From Bacteroidia bacterium (GTDB taxonomy: Bacteria > Bacteroidota > Bacteroidia > Bacteroidales > Prolixibacteraceae): 64,000 nucleotides of DNA. Where the stretch lies: NCBI GenBank assembly GCA_026391315.1, contig JAPLDT010000101.1, forward strand, positions 52,727-116,726, read 5' to 3'. The notes under the pieces were generated by a model. It made no database searches. It was not told the DNA's origin and worked only from the letters and a program-made list of their open reading frames with translations. Position numbers and translations under genes: made by a program. Below are positions 54,498 through 63,944 of the stretch, one piece after another. The stretch's first letter is position 1. The number at the start of each line of letters is the position of its first letter.

Positions 54498-56345
54498 ATG
54501 AAGAAATATATCATTTTAATAACTTGTATAGTCCTTTTCCCGATACTCTTTTCATCGTGTCTTGAAAGTTATTTGGATAAGTCACCTGAAGCGGGTCTTA
54601 CATCCAATGATGTTTTTAAGAACCTGGATAATTTCAAAAAATTCTTTTTGGCCATTTATGAAGGAACAAACACGACTACGTATGAATACAATATCAAAAT
54701 GGGGTTTCCCTTCTATATGAACCAAATTGGTGTAAAATATACCTGGGAAGGGCTAACCGATTGCGCCGATCAGGGTCGGGTCATGAATGGCCAAACCATT
54801 AAAGGCGGACTGATGGCCAGCACTTTAGATGGGTATACTAGATTGGTGGATTCACGCCCTGTTCTCGCAGTGATGTTTAAGCTTATCCGCATTTGTAATA
54901 TGACACTTGAAAATATCCACTTGTTAGAGGCTGATCAGGTAATTATTGATGATTATACCGCTCAGGCCCATTTTGTAAGGGCATTTGCCCATTTCGAATT
55001 GTTCAGGTTATGGGGACCGATGCCCTATATTGTTAAAGTCATAGGGCCTGAAGATCAATGGGATATACCAAGGTTATCGAAACACGAGACCTTGCTCCGC
55101 ATCGCTGCCGATATGGATACTGCCGCCACCTTTTTTGCAAAGGCAGGGCTGATGCGCCGCGACAATCCTGTTCCCGGGGCGCCTGGTCACCTGTCCAATC
55201 CGGAACAGGCCCGTCCGAACGGAGTAGCAGCCAAAGCCTACAAATCGCGTGCTTTGCTCTATGCTGCCAGCCCGCTAAACAATGAACTCGGCATAAAAGA
55301 TTGGGAAGCGGCTGCCATTGCCGCCTGGGAAGCGATCGTAATTGCCAGACAGTACGGATACGACCTGCTAACGGCTGCAAAATACAAAGAAAACTACATA
55401 GGGCTACCTCACTCCAACGAACATTTATGGTCATGGGATGGAGGTAAAAAAAGGTATAATGATAAAACTTTGGCTTCTTTTATCAATGGTGTTTTTTCAA
55501 GTTCAGCAAGTAATTCCGGCGAATGCCCAACGCAGAATTTTGTTGATAAATTCGAAACAAAATATGGTGATCCATTGAATACCCAGGCCGAGCGTGATGC
55601 TGCTACTGCCGCCGGCCATTATAAAGAGCAGGATCCATACGTTAACCGCGACCCGCGTTTTTATATCGATATTATTTATAATCAGGCCACTAATATTGTA
55701 GGTTGGACCAATTCCAAAGCCCAAATCTATTATGAGATTAAAAATGGTGTCGTCGTTTATTCTGAACTGCTTAACCAAACCTATCCGGGAATTACACATA
55801 CAGGTTATTATTCGCGCAAATGTTGGGGAGAACAGAGCGTTAAAAACAATTTGCTTGCTCAATATTCCGATCCGCTAATCCGGCTTGGAGAGCTCTATCT
55901 CAATTATGCCGAGGCGGCCAACGAAGCTTACGGGCCCAATGGTTCGGCTCCCGGAGCATCGTTGAATGCCCTTCAGGCACTTAACCTGATCCGGGCAAGA
56001 ATCGGACATTGCGATGTACCCGCTCAATTTACTGTTTCAACAGAGGCATTAAGACCACGTATCAGAAACGAGCGCAACGTCGAGCTATCTTTCGAAGGAC
56101 ACTATTATCATGATCTCCGTCGCTGGAAAGATGCCCCTGTTGCTTATGCCGGCCCATTAATGGGTGTTGATATTGAAAAAGTACCGGTAAGCGCCACCTA
56201 TCCTACAGGTTTTAAATATACGCGTTTACCGCTGCCATCTGACCGCCAGAGCAAATGGAAAAATGCGATGTATTATTTCCCTTTCGAATTATCGGATATC
56301 TATAAGATGAAAAATTTTACTCAAGCTCCAAACGAATCTTGGTAA
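54498..56345 (+). CDS. SusD-type lipoprotein (PUL 3, first)
   Basis: A large SusD/RagB protein of 615 residues with a lipoprotein signal ending LFSSC (Cys 21) and LESYLDKSPEAGLTSNDVF after it. Conserved helical parts are AQAHFVRAFAHFELFRLWGPMPYIV, PNGVAAKAYKSRALLYAASPLNN, GELYLNYAEAANEAYGPNG and the C-terminal IRNERNVELSFEGHYYHDLRRWKDA. The length is above that of the PUL 1 and PUL 2 SusD proteins, as seen for lids of larger or branched ligands. It sits between the two SusC genes, 15 bases before the second. Confidence 0.93.
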   Translation: MKKYIILITCIVLFPILFSSCLESYLDKSPEAGLTSNDVFKNLDNFKKFFLAIYEGTNTTTYEYNIKMGFPFYMNQIGVKYTWEGLTDCADQGRVMNGQTIKGGLMASTLDGYTRLVDSRPVLAVMFKLIRICNMTLENIHLLEADQVIIDDYTAQAHFVRAFAHFELFRLWGPMPYIVKVIGPEDQWDIPRLSKHETLLRIAADMDTAATFFAKAGLMRRDNPVPGAPGHLSNPEQARPNGVAAKAYKSRALLYAASPLNNELGIKDWEAAAIAAWEAIVIARQYGYDLLTAAKYKENYIGLPHSNEHLWSWDGGKKRYNDKTLASFINGVFSSSASNSGECPTQNFVDKFETKYGDPLNTQAERDAATAAGHYKEQDPYVNRDPRFYIDIIYNQATNIVGWTNSKAQIYYEIKNGVVVYSELLNQTYPGITHTGYYSRKCWGEQSVKNNLLAQYSDPLIRLGELYLNYAEAANEAYGPNGSAPGASLNALQALNLIRARIGHCDVPAQFTVSTEALRPRIRNERNVELSFEGHYYHDLRRWKDAPVAYAGPLMGVDIEKVPVSATYPTGFKYTRLPLPSDRQSKWKNAMYYFPFELSDIYKMKNFTQAPNESW

Positions 56346-56360
56346 TTAAAACTTAAAAGA

Positions 56361-59300
56361 ATGAAAATTATGAGATTTCATAATATATTATTGAACTATA
56401 GAATTATCGGACTGATTCTGCTCTGCGTTGTACTTTCCGGATCACTTTCAGCACAGGATAAAACAACAAAAAAAGCGAAAACAATCAGCGTCAGCCTGAA
56501 GGTTATCGATGAAACCGGGAACGCTGTTCCCAATGCACAGGTAGTGGTAGGCGAAGGAATAATACGTGCTGAAACCGATGAAAACGGTACATTCTCTTTC
56601 GAAGGATTCCCCGATGATTTTGTGGCTGTTTTGGCAAACGGATATGACAAAAGTGTCGTACTTGTAGAGGATCTTTTGACTAAAAGTACTGTTAAACTCG
56701 TGAAGTCAAAATTTCAAATGACATCCGATGATGATGTTGAGCTTCCGTTTATGATGATAAAAAAAAGGAACCTCACCGGTGCACCGATAGTATTGCGTAC
56801 AGCACAACTGGAAAAATACCCTTCAACCGATATTCGTAATGCCCTTACCGGATTAGCCCCCGGAGTTGAGGTCATGGAAAAAAATGGACAACCCGGTATG
56901 AGCGCCGAAGAGAAATCAGGTCGGTTCGGTTTCTCGGAAAAAGTGGGTGTCGGGGCACGTGGTCGCAGCCTTATATATTTTATTGACAATGTCCCGACAG
57001 ATATCACTGAAATGCCGCTTGATCCCAATGAAATTGAGACGATTACAATTGTTAAGGATATTGTGGGTAAAGCGATGTTCGGCCCTGAAGCCGCTGACGG
57101 AATCATTTATATCAAAACCAAAAGAGGGAAAAAGAACGAAAGAATCCTTAATGTAAATATTGAATCAGGTTTTGCAGTGATCGACCGGATGCCAGGTTGG
57201 ACAAATGGTGCAGAATATGCGACACTGAACAATCAAGCCCATACTAACGAAGGTTTATTCCCGCGTTATTCTGAGAGCGATATTGCTGAATATGCCAAAA
57301 ATAATCCTTACGACTTATACCACCCCAGCATCGACTACAGAGCGATGATGTTGAAAAACACCATGTCCTTCAAAAAGGTAAACCTATCTGCTTCAGGTGG
57401 AAACGACCGGGTACAGTACTTTGCCTATCTGGGATACAGCGGCGATGGTGATATTTTTAAAATTGGGCCTACTGCCGACTATAATCGCCTGAATGCCAGA
57501 TCTAATATCGACATCAAAATCAACAACTCCATCAAGGTGCAGTTTAACTTCTTCGCAGGCCTCTCGTTCCGTCGTTCGGCCAACTATGGTTATAGCTCCA
57601 ATTACACGGATCAGAATAATACTGCTTTGTCAGGTCTTGAGTTCAACTCAGTGATTAATGATATTACCACTATCCCTCCGATTGCATTTCCGGTTTACGC
57701 TGCACCTTACGATCCCAAATCAGGAATTCCTCCGTATTATGGAGTAAGTTCTAATTTTGGCCAAAACCCTATCGCAAACCTTACTTCGAATGGTTATTAT
57801 ACCGAATCGGGACGTACAGGAGCGGTTAACGGAGTCCTGGAAGTAGATCTGAAAAGCATTCTTGACGGTTTGAAATCGAAATCATATCTCAGGTTTAACG
57901 CATTTAATCAGTTACGCGTTGGTAAGGCCGAAGATTATTACGCCTATATCGCCATACCTGCATTAACTGCCGGCGGTAACGATACCATTCTTTTGTCAAA
58001 AAAGCATGACGGGACCCAGATGGACAATCAGGTGCTTTTGAATGACTCCTATTACCAAAGGATGGCGGTGTACGAAAGTCTAAGTTATGAAAAATCGTTC
58101 GGGAAAAACGAAATTCAGGCAGCAATGACCTATTTTCTTGCCAAAGTTTACAAAAGCGATATTAATGATCCACAGCGGACCCAAAACGGGATTTTTACAG
58201 GAAGGTATTCCTACGATAACAAGTATATCTTCAACGGAGTATTAAATTACAGTGGAAGCTCAAGCTTTGACAAAGGTAAACGATATGAATTCTTCCCCTC
58301 CGCAGGGTTGGCATGGGTCGTTTCAGAAGAGGGTTTTATGAAAAATGTGAAATGCATTGATTATCTCAAGCTTCGTGCTGAAGGTGGCATGATTGGCTAC
58401 CAGAACTTCCTTTCACCATTCTCGTACCGTGATAGTTGGAGTATTAATAGCTCTGGCGCACCTTTTGGCCCGGCCACAACAAACCGGTGGTTTGGAAATA
58501 CAACCGAAAACCTTGTTTACAGGGATTCGCCCGGTCGTACAGGAAACCCCGAAATCAGCTGGGAAAAGCGTAAGGAATTTAGCGCCGGATTGGACGGGAT
58601 GTTTTTAAACCAGAAACTCTCTCTTGAGCTGACTTACTACAATAATCTTCGCGATGGAGTGATCTCTCAGGTCTCCAGCAGTGTTCCGAATATTGTCGGT
58701 ATATCAAGTGCCCTTCCATTTTTCAACTATAATAAGTACAGAAATACCGGTCTTGAAATTGGTATTCAGTACGCCGATAACGTCGGTAAATTGAAGTATT
58801 CACTTGGAGGGAATGCCACCATGCAAAATTCGAGAATGGAAAAATACGACGAGCCCGCATATCGCTATGATTATCAAATCCGTACAGGGAAGGCTATGGA
58901 CACTTATTATGGACTGACTTACGTCGGTAAGTTCCAGAGTGATGCCGAAACCTTAGTGGTTCCTCAAATTTATGACGAGGTTCTGCACGCCGGTGACCTG
59001 AAATACAAAGATATGAACGGTGACGGGATTATTGACGATAGTGACCAGAGCCCAATCGGACATACTACGCCGCGCTTGTTTTATTCCGTTAATCTTAAAC
59101 TTAACTACAAAGGGTTTGAACTGTATGCACTTGGTACAGGACGTGCATTCTACGATATCGCATTAATGAACCAATACTTCTGGAATGGCTGGGGTGATAA
59201 TAATTATTCTGATTTTGTCAGGGATAATATAGGTGGAGCCTATCCTCGGCTTACCTACAACAAAGTCAACAATAACTTTGTCGGTTCCAGTTTTTGGTTG

Positions 59301-59525
59301 GTCAAAGGTGGATTTTTTAAGGTACAGAATGTCGAATTAGCCTACAATCTGTCGGCTGATGCACTGAAAATAATTGGTGTCAGTGGAACCCGTTTCTTTA
59401 TCAGAGGCGCTAACCTGATGACCATTTCTAAAATAAAAGATGTTGATCCTGAGTCGATTAGTTCTGGTGTGGATTACTATCCGCTGTTCAGCACCTATAC
59501 AGCCGGAATTAAATTAACCTTTTAA
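56361..59525 (+). CDS. SusC-like outer-membrane transporter with divergent TonB-box region (PUL 3, second)
   Basis: A 1054-residue SusC/RagA-like protein. The signal peptide (IIGLILLCVVLSGSLSAQD) leads into a carboxypeptidase-regulatory-like domain (SLKVIDETGNAVPNAQVVVGEG). Where other SusC proteins have a VVVGYGTQKK TonB box, this one reads DDDVELPFMMIKKRNLTGAP (near 127-146). The plug (VGARGRSLIYFIDNVPTDI) and barrel are otherwise recognisable, ending TAGIKLTF. It has no STN domain, so it does not signal to FecR. It probably forms a second pore with the following SusD. How it couples to TonB is unclear. Confidence 0.9.
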   Translation: MKIMRFHNILLNYRIIGLILLCVVLSGSLSAQDKTTKKAKTISVSLKVIDETGNAVPNAQVVVGEGIIRAETDENGTFSFEGFPDDFVAVLANGYDKSVVLVEDLLTKSTVKLVKSKFQMTSDDDVELPFMMIKKRNLTGAPIVLRTAQLEKYPSTDIRNALTGLAPGVEVMEKNGQPGMSAEEKSGRFGFSEKVGVGARGRSLIYFIDNVPTDITEMPLDPNEIETITIVKDIVGKAMFGPEAADGIIYIKTKRGKKNERILNVNIESGFAVIDRMPGWTNGAEYATLNNQAHTNEGLFPRYSESDIAEYAKNNPYDLYHPSIDYRAMMLKNTMSFKKVNLSASGGNDRVQYFAYLGYSGDGDIFKIGPTADYNRLNARSNIDIKINNSIKVQFNFFAGLSFRRSANYGYSSNYTDQNNTALSGLEFNSVINDITTIPPIAFPVYAAPYDPKSGIPPYYGVSSNFGQNPIANLTSNGYYTESGRTGAVNGVLEVDLKSILDGLKSKSYLRFNAFNQLRVGKAEDYYAYIAIPALTAGGNDTILLSKKHDGTQMDNQVLLNDSYYQRMAVYESLSYEKSFGKNEIQAAMTYFLAKVYKSDINDPQRTQNGIFTGRYSYDNKYIFNGVLNYSGSSSFDKGKRYEFFPSAGLAWVVSEEGFMKNVKCIDYLKLRAEGGMIGYQNFLSPFSYRDSWSINSSGAPFGPATTNRWFGNTTENLVYRDSPGRTGNPEISWEKRKEFSAGLDGMFLNQKLSLELTYYNNLRDGVISQVSSSVPNIVGISSALPFFNYNKYRNTGLEIGIQYADNVGKLKYSLGGNATMQNSRMEKYDEPAYRYDYQIRTGKAMDTYYGLTYVGKFQSDAETLVVPQIYDEVLHAGDLKYKDMNGDGIIDDSDQSPIGHTTPRLFYSVNLKLNYKGFELYALGTGRAFYDIALMNQYFWNGWGDNNYSDFVRDNIGGAYPRLTYNKVNNNFVGSSFWLVKGGFFKVQNVELAYNLSADALKIIGVSGTRFFIRGANLMTISKIKDVDPESISSGVDYYPLFSTYTAGIKLTF

Positions 59526-59625
59526 TTGAAAACAATTATGAAACGACCATGAGAAAATCTTTCTCACACAGGCGGATGATTATTGGGAGTTCCATATGGC
59601 CATTAAAAAACAAAATTATAAACAT

Positions 59626-61422
59626 ATGAATACAAAGATTATATTACTATTAGGAGGCATTTTGGCGTTGTTCAGTGCATGTAGCAAGTATCTCGATCCT
59701 TATCCAAACGGAGACCGTTCATCCGAAGATATCTGGAAATATCAGGATATGGTACAGGGACTTGTAGGCCAGTGTTACGATAATATGCCTAGAAACTACA
59801 ATGACAACGAAGGCGTTTATCTCGATATGGCTACCGACGATGCGGTATCAACCAGTTCGGTTCGGGGTACACGTCGGTTGGCGGTTGGTTCCTTAACCAC
59901 TGGAACTGATCCGTTCTGGACCTATTGGGATCGAGATTATAAATCGATCAAGCTCGTGAATATGTTTCTGAAGGACCGTCGTGGGTTCAATACTAAATTC
60001 ATAGTGAATGTACGAATGGACAGTCTCGTACGTTACCGCCTGCAGGGTGAGGCATTTGGCTTGCGTGCATGGTTTTACTGGGATTTGCTTCAGAAATTCG
60101 GAGGTAAAGGTATTAGCGGCAAAATGTTGGGGGTTCCTTTAACCCTCGAGCCCATCGAAATCGGAGGTGAAATAAATTTTGCCCGAAATACTTACGATGA
60201 GTGTGTGAAGCAAATCGTTGCTGATTGCGACTCCGCGATTAAATATCTTCCGATTGCTCATCGCGACTTTCTGGTTCAAAAGACTAGCGATCTTGTTTAT
60301 GCCGGAGGCCGCTATTGGGGAAAACTCGATGGAATCACGATGAAAGCGGTTAAATCGAATGTTTTCCTAACCTGGGCGAGTCCGTTATTTAACCCAGGCA
60401 ACGATATCACGCGATGGGATAAAGCTGCACAGTATGCCAAAGAGGTGATGGATTTCAAACTGAATGTTGACAATGTCACAGGTGGATTTAAACCTGCCAA
60501 TGCCATTAACTGGCTCGACCCCAACTCTCCTGAAATTGTTTTCGCTGCCCGCTACAACAGCGCCAACGATGCAATGGAGCGAATGTTCTATCCGGGTGGA
60601 TTTCAGGGCAACGGAGAAGTCGGACCAACCCAGGAATTCGTCAATACATTCCCGATGGTGAACGGCTATCCGATTACTGACACAAGGAGTCTTTACAATC
60701 CGGCAAACCCTTATGCCAACCGTGATCCGAGGTTATATAGCAATATTTTCTATAATACGGCGCAGGCCAAACGGATTACAACCAATGCTGTGATGTACAC
60801 ATTCGAAAACTGGGCCAATGGCGGGAAAGATGCTGCCGGAGTGATCACCGCCAATAGTCTTACCAACTACTATATTAAGAAGTACGTTTTTATGGGCCTG
60901 AACTGGTCGGATCCTACAATCAACAGACAATCACATACTAAAATGTTTATTCGTTGGACTCACATGGTACTGAACTTTGCAGAAGCAGCCAACAAGGTGG
61001 TTGGACCAACTGATGCCTCCAAATACGGGATTTCAGCTAAAACAGGGATGCAGTACCTGCGCACAAGAAAGACTTACGATGGGGCTACTCTTTACACAAT
61101 CGCAAATGACCTTTACCTGAATGAGGTGTCATCTGACGTTGCCAAATTCAATGAGTTTGTTAAAAGCGAACGGAGAATAGAGACCTGTTTCGAAGGGATG
61201 CGTTTCTATGATCTTCGTCGCTGGTCAACGAATCTGACCGATCTTAATAAATCGGTACATAAAGCTGAGATTCAGAAAAACGCTGATGGGACGTTTACTT
61301 ACGACCTGACAAAAGAGGTTGAGACACGGGTCTATAAATCAGCCTATTTACCTATCCCCTACAACGAAATATTAAGGATGGGTAATCTCGAGCAAAATGA
61401 AGGATGGGAATCATGGAAATAA
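59626..61422 (+). CDS. SusD-type lipoprotein (PUL 3, second)
   Basis: A 598-residue SusD/RagB protein. The ATG at 59626 begins a lipoprotein signal (MNTKIILLLGGILALFSAC); an ATG 30 bases upstream adds only polar residues. It continues SKYLDPYPNGDRSSEDIW. Family blocks are RLQGEAFGLRAWFYWDLLQKFGG, MKAVKSNVFLTWASPLFNPGND, MVLNFAEAANKVVGPTD, SERRIETCFEGMRFYDLRRWSTN and PIPYNEILRMGNL. It follows the divergent SusC by 100 bases and pairs with it. Its last codons overlap an upstream in-frame extension of the next gene. Confidence 0.92.
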   Translation: MNTKIILLLGGILALFSACSKYLDPYPNGDRSSEDIWKYQDMVQGLVGQCYDNMPRNYNDNEGVYLDMATDDAVSTSSVRGTRRLAVGSLTTGTDPFWTYWDRDYKSIKLVNMFLKDRRGFNTKFIVNVRMDSLVRYRLQGEAFGLRAWFYWDLLQKFGGKGISGKMLGVPLTLEPIEIGGEINFARNTYDECVKQIVADCDSAIKYLPIAHRDFLVQKTSDLVYAGGRYWGKLDGITMKAVKSNVFLTWASPLFNPGNDITRWDKAAQYAKEVMDFKLNVDNVTGGFKPANAINWLDPNSPEIVFAARYNSANDAMERMFYPGGFQGNGEVGPTQEFVNTFPMVNGYPITDTRSLYNPANPYANRDPRLYSNIFYNTAQAKRITTNAVMYTFENWANGGKDAAGVITANSLTNYYIKKYVFMGLNWSDPTINRQSHTKMFIRWTHMVLNFAEAANKVVGPTDASKYGISAKTGMQYLRTRKTYDGATLYTIANDLYLNEVSSDVAKFNEFVKSERRIETCFEGMRFYDLRRWSTNLTDLNKSVHKAEIQKNADGTFTYDLTKEVETRVYKSAYLPIPYNEILRMGNLEQNEGWESWK

Positions 61423-61442
61423 AAATTAAAAAACAGACAGAT

Positions 61443-62417
61443 ATGAAAAATATATTGATCGTTTTAATTCTTGCTGTAGCTATGGTTTCGTGCTACAAGG
61501 GTTACTTGAATGATTTTGACTACAACGGCATTTATTTTCCATACCAGACTGATGTTCGCACATTCGTTGTTGGTGAGGGAATGAACATAGAGGTAGGTGC
61601 TGCTTTGGGTGGCGTGAGAGAAAATGTCAGAGACCGTAATGTTGCTTTCTCGCTTGACAACAGCCTGATTACTCCTGCCATATTGGCCCTCATGAAGGGA
61701 GGCGATCAGTACATTAAAAATGCGGTAGCTCCCGTGAATACACTTTTACCGCTTCCTTCGAATTATTTCACCCTGAGCAACAACAATAAAATAGTAATCA
61801 AAGCCGGGAATCATATGGGTTCTGTGGTGATGAAGGTTGACTCTGCCCTTTTTCTGGCAGATGCTAAAACATTGTATGCCAACTACGCCGTTCCATTTTA
61901 TATCACGAGTGCCGATGCTGATACCATTCTGTCAACAAAAAGATCAGCGATCATCGGAGTTAAATATGAGAACATGCTGTTTGGAAATTACTGGCACGGC
62001 GGAATTACTACCGTGAAAAGTCCCACAGGGGCCACAGTTTCGACAATTTTATATTATACCGCTGTTAATCAGCCTGAAACTAAGGTATGGAAACTTAAAA
62101 CTGTTGCTCCGAATGCATTGGTTACCAATGGATACAGTGACCAGACTACGCCAAAGGATGAAATGAAACTTACACTCGACGGGAATAATATCATTGTAAG
62201 TACCAATGCAGGTTCCACGTTTACCGTCCTTCCCGACGGCGTGAGCACTTTCAACAGGGCTAAGTTATTGCAAAACAGAAAGATCCTGCTGAATTACAAA
62301 TATGTAAACGCTGCAGGAAATACTTGCTATGCACAGGATACACTCACCTTCCGCAACCGTATTCGTGACGGGGTCAACGAATGGCAAGACGAAAATCCGG
62401 CCCACTATACAAACTAG
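61443..62417 (+). CDS. DUF1735-like surface lipoprotein (PUL 3)
   Basis: A 324-residue lipoprotein from the ATG at 61443 (signal MKNILIVLILAVAMVSC); an in-frame ATG 39 bases upstream overlaps susD. After the Cys it reads YKGYLNDFDYNGIYFPYQTDVRTFVVGEGMNIEVGAALGG, the start of a DUF1735 (BT_3987-like) Ig-type domain that is common behind SusD genes and is thought to bind glycans or proteins at the surface. The rest is beta-rich (FTLSNNNKIVIKAGNHMGSVVMKV, VPFYITSADADTILSTKRSA) with a lipocalin-like end. No catalytic motif is seen. Confidence 0.8.
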   Translation: MKNILIVLILAVAMVSCYKGYLNDFDYNGIYFPYQTDVRTFVVGEGMNIEVGAALGGVRENVRDRNVAFSLDNSLITPAILALMKGGDQYIKNAVAPVNTLLPLPSNYFTLSNNNKIVIKAGNHMGSVVMKVDSALFLADAKTLYANYAVPFYITSADADTILSTKRSAIIGVKYENMLFGNYWHGGITTVKSPTGATVSTILYYTAVNQPETKVWKLKTVAPNALVTNGYSDQTTPKDEMKLTLDGNNIIVSTNAGSTFTVLPDGVSTFNRAKLLQNRKILLNYKYVNAAGNTCYAQDTLTFRNRIRDGVNEWQDENPAHYTN

Positions 62418-62478
62418 TATTTTACAACCTTATGCCATGCAACGTATTGTCAAAAATCACATAAATAAGGGCAGAATT

Positions 62479-63690
62479 ATGAAGATTTGTATATCGATGT
62501 GTGAGTTGATATTGATATCAACTCTTTCATTTGCAGCAGTTAATATTACAGGCTGCAAAAAGGGAGGCGATTCTATCCCCTTCATCCCTTTTTCATTGAC
62601 GCCGGTTATTAGTACAGGCGCAGTTTCATTTACTCTGGGGAATGAGATACTTATTGGCACAGGACAGCATCCAGGTATAGCAACAGCTTCTGATGGTACT
62701 ATGCATGTTGTCTATGTAAATAATGGATTACGGTATCGTTCTTACAATCCCACCACAGGATCATTAGGACCTGAAGAATTGGTAACATCAGGTGAAATCT
62801 GGTGGCCACAGGTAGCAGTATCTGGTGACAGTGATGTGCATGTTGTATGGGAAAATAATACGAATTCTTCTTCTTACATAGGATATGCACGACGGATATC
62901 AGGCGTGTGGAAATCTGCTGATAATCTTAATCCAGATTCTCCTTACCGGGCAATGATGCCTCGGATTGATGTGGATTCAAACAATCGTGCTCATGTTGTA
63001 TTCTGGCAGAATATAAAAGGTGATACCTTGCCTCGGGGACAATATAATAGAATAAATAAAATCGGTGGTTTGCCTAAAATTGAATTAACAAAAGACATTT
63101 CCGGATGGGAAAATGACCGTTTTGGTGATATTGTTGTAGACAATAATAATATACCTCATGTATTCAATGGACAAGAACAGTTTATAAGACACTGGACTGT
63201 TTCTGAATCTGGTATATTTACAGTCGCAGCATCTTTACCAAAACCATCAGATTCAAATATTGAGAAATTTATGGAAGGTATTTCAGTAGCAACTGGAGCC
63301 GGAGGAGGTTTCTATGGTTTCTCAAAAGATGCAGGGTCACTTGAACCAAAAGAAGTATTCAGTACACGTATCGGAGGAGGCGTTGCAACAAAAATAGTAT
63401 GGAACTCTCCGGCCATTGGTAAATCGGTTGTAGCTGCAGGAGACCTGGTTGTAAATGGCAGGGCTTACGCTATATTTGCCGGTGAAGACAAAAAAGGTCG
63501 TGTTCTTGCTATTGATGTCGATGGCAGCATAATCGGACCGAAATTATTTGCAGACGCAGGATATCAGCATGATGGGGTAGACCGCCATGGTCCCGGAGGT
63601 GTAGGTGTGAAGGGTGGAGGATTATATGTAGTATTTCAGGATAATAGAAGTGGAACATGGCAGGTATATATTCGGAAAGTCAGTCTCTGA
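62479..63690 (+). CDS. Seven-repeat beta-propeller lipoprotein (PUL 3)
   Basis: A 403-residue lipoprotein from the ATG at 62479 (signal ending AVNITGC). Seven repeats share the pattern PxIxV...G..HVVY.N...I.Y.R, for example HPGIATASDGTMHVVYVNNG, WPQVAVSGDSDVHVVWENN, MPRIDVDSNNRAHVVFWQN and GGVGVKGGGLYVVFQDN. This indicates a seven-bladed propeller of the sialidase/BNR style. Such folds include sialidases, polysaccharide lyases and binding proteins. Strict Asp-box motifs (SxDxGxTW) are absent and no catalytic triad is evident to me. It is the last gene of PUL 3 and the only candidate enzyme of that locus in this window. Confidence 0.72.
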   Translation: MKICISMCELILISTLSFAAVNITGCKKGGDSIPFIPFSLTPVISTGAVSFTLGNEILIGTGQHPGIATASDGTMHVVYVNNGLRYRSYNPTTGSLGPEELVTSGEIWWPQVAVSGDSDVHVVWENNTNSSSYIGYARRISGVWKSADNLNPDSPYRAMMPRIDVDSNNRAHVVFWQNIKGDTLPRGQYNRINKIGGLPKIELTKDISGWENDRFGDIVVDNNNIPHVFNGQEQFIRHWTVSESGIFTVAASLPKPSDSNIEKFMEGISVATGAGGGFYGFSKDAGSLEPKEVFSTRIGGGVATKIVWNSPAIGKSVVAAGDLVVNGRAYAIFAGEDKKGRVLAIDVDGSIIGPKLFADAGYQHDGVDRHGPGGVGVKGGGLYVVFQDNRSGTWQVYIRKVSL

Positions 63691-63722
63691 AATGCACCTG
63701 TACTTACATTTCATTTACCAAC

Positions 63723-63890
63723 ATGGCCGGAATATTACTTGGACCTTACAGCCAGGCCATCCTGGTAGGGCAAACAGCACATCTTTCGGAAAAGATAGCG
63801 ATTGATCCTGAAACAGGCAAAACGGATACCCTGATCATTGAAACTGAGATCAAACTCAATATAGGGAGGTTCTATAAATTAATATTTTGA
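63723..63890 (+). pseudogene. Decayed RidA (Rid/YjgF family) fragment
   Basis: The short frame reads LGPYSQAILVGQTAHLSEKIAIDPETGKTDT, which matches the RidA core GPYSQAI...G...SGQI.IDP.TG. It then runs as IIETEIKLNIG, a shrunken version of the IE.QT..VL.NI helix, and diverges to GRFYKLIF before a stop. The first ~10 residues and the last ~60 of a normal ~125-residue protein, with its catalytic Arg, are missing. It looks truncated at both ends. Loss of the 3' part fits insertion of the element whose transposase begins just after. Confidence 0.7.
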
Positions 63891-63944
63891 TATTCAGATA
63901 ATTAATAGTATATTAGCCTTACTGAATACAAAGTTAGAAATTCT

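Noticed and set aside
63657..63722. Coding start of the RidA-like fragment at 63657
   Set aside because: The region overlaps the end of the beta-propeller gene, and its translation has no similarity to RidA.
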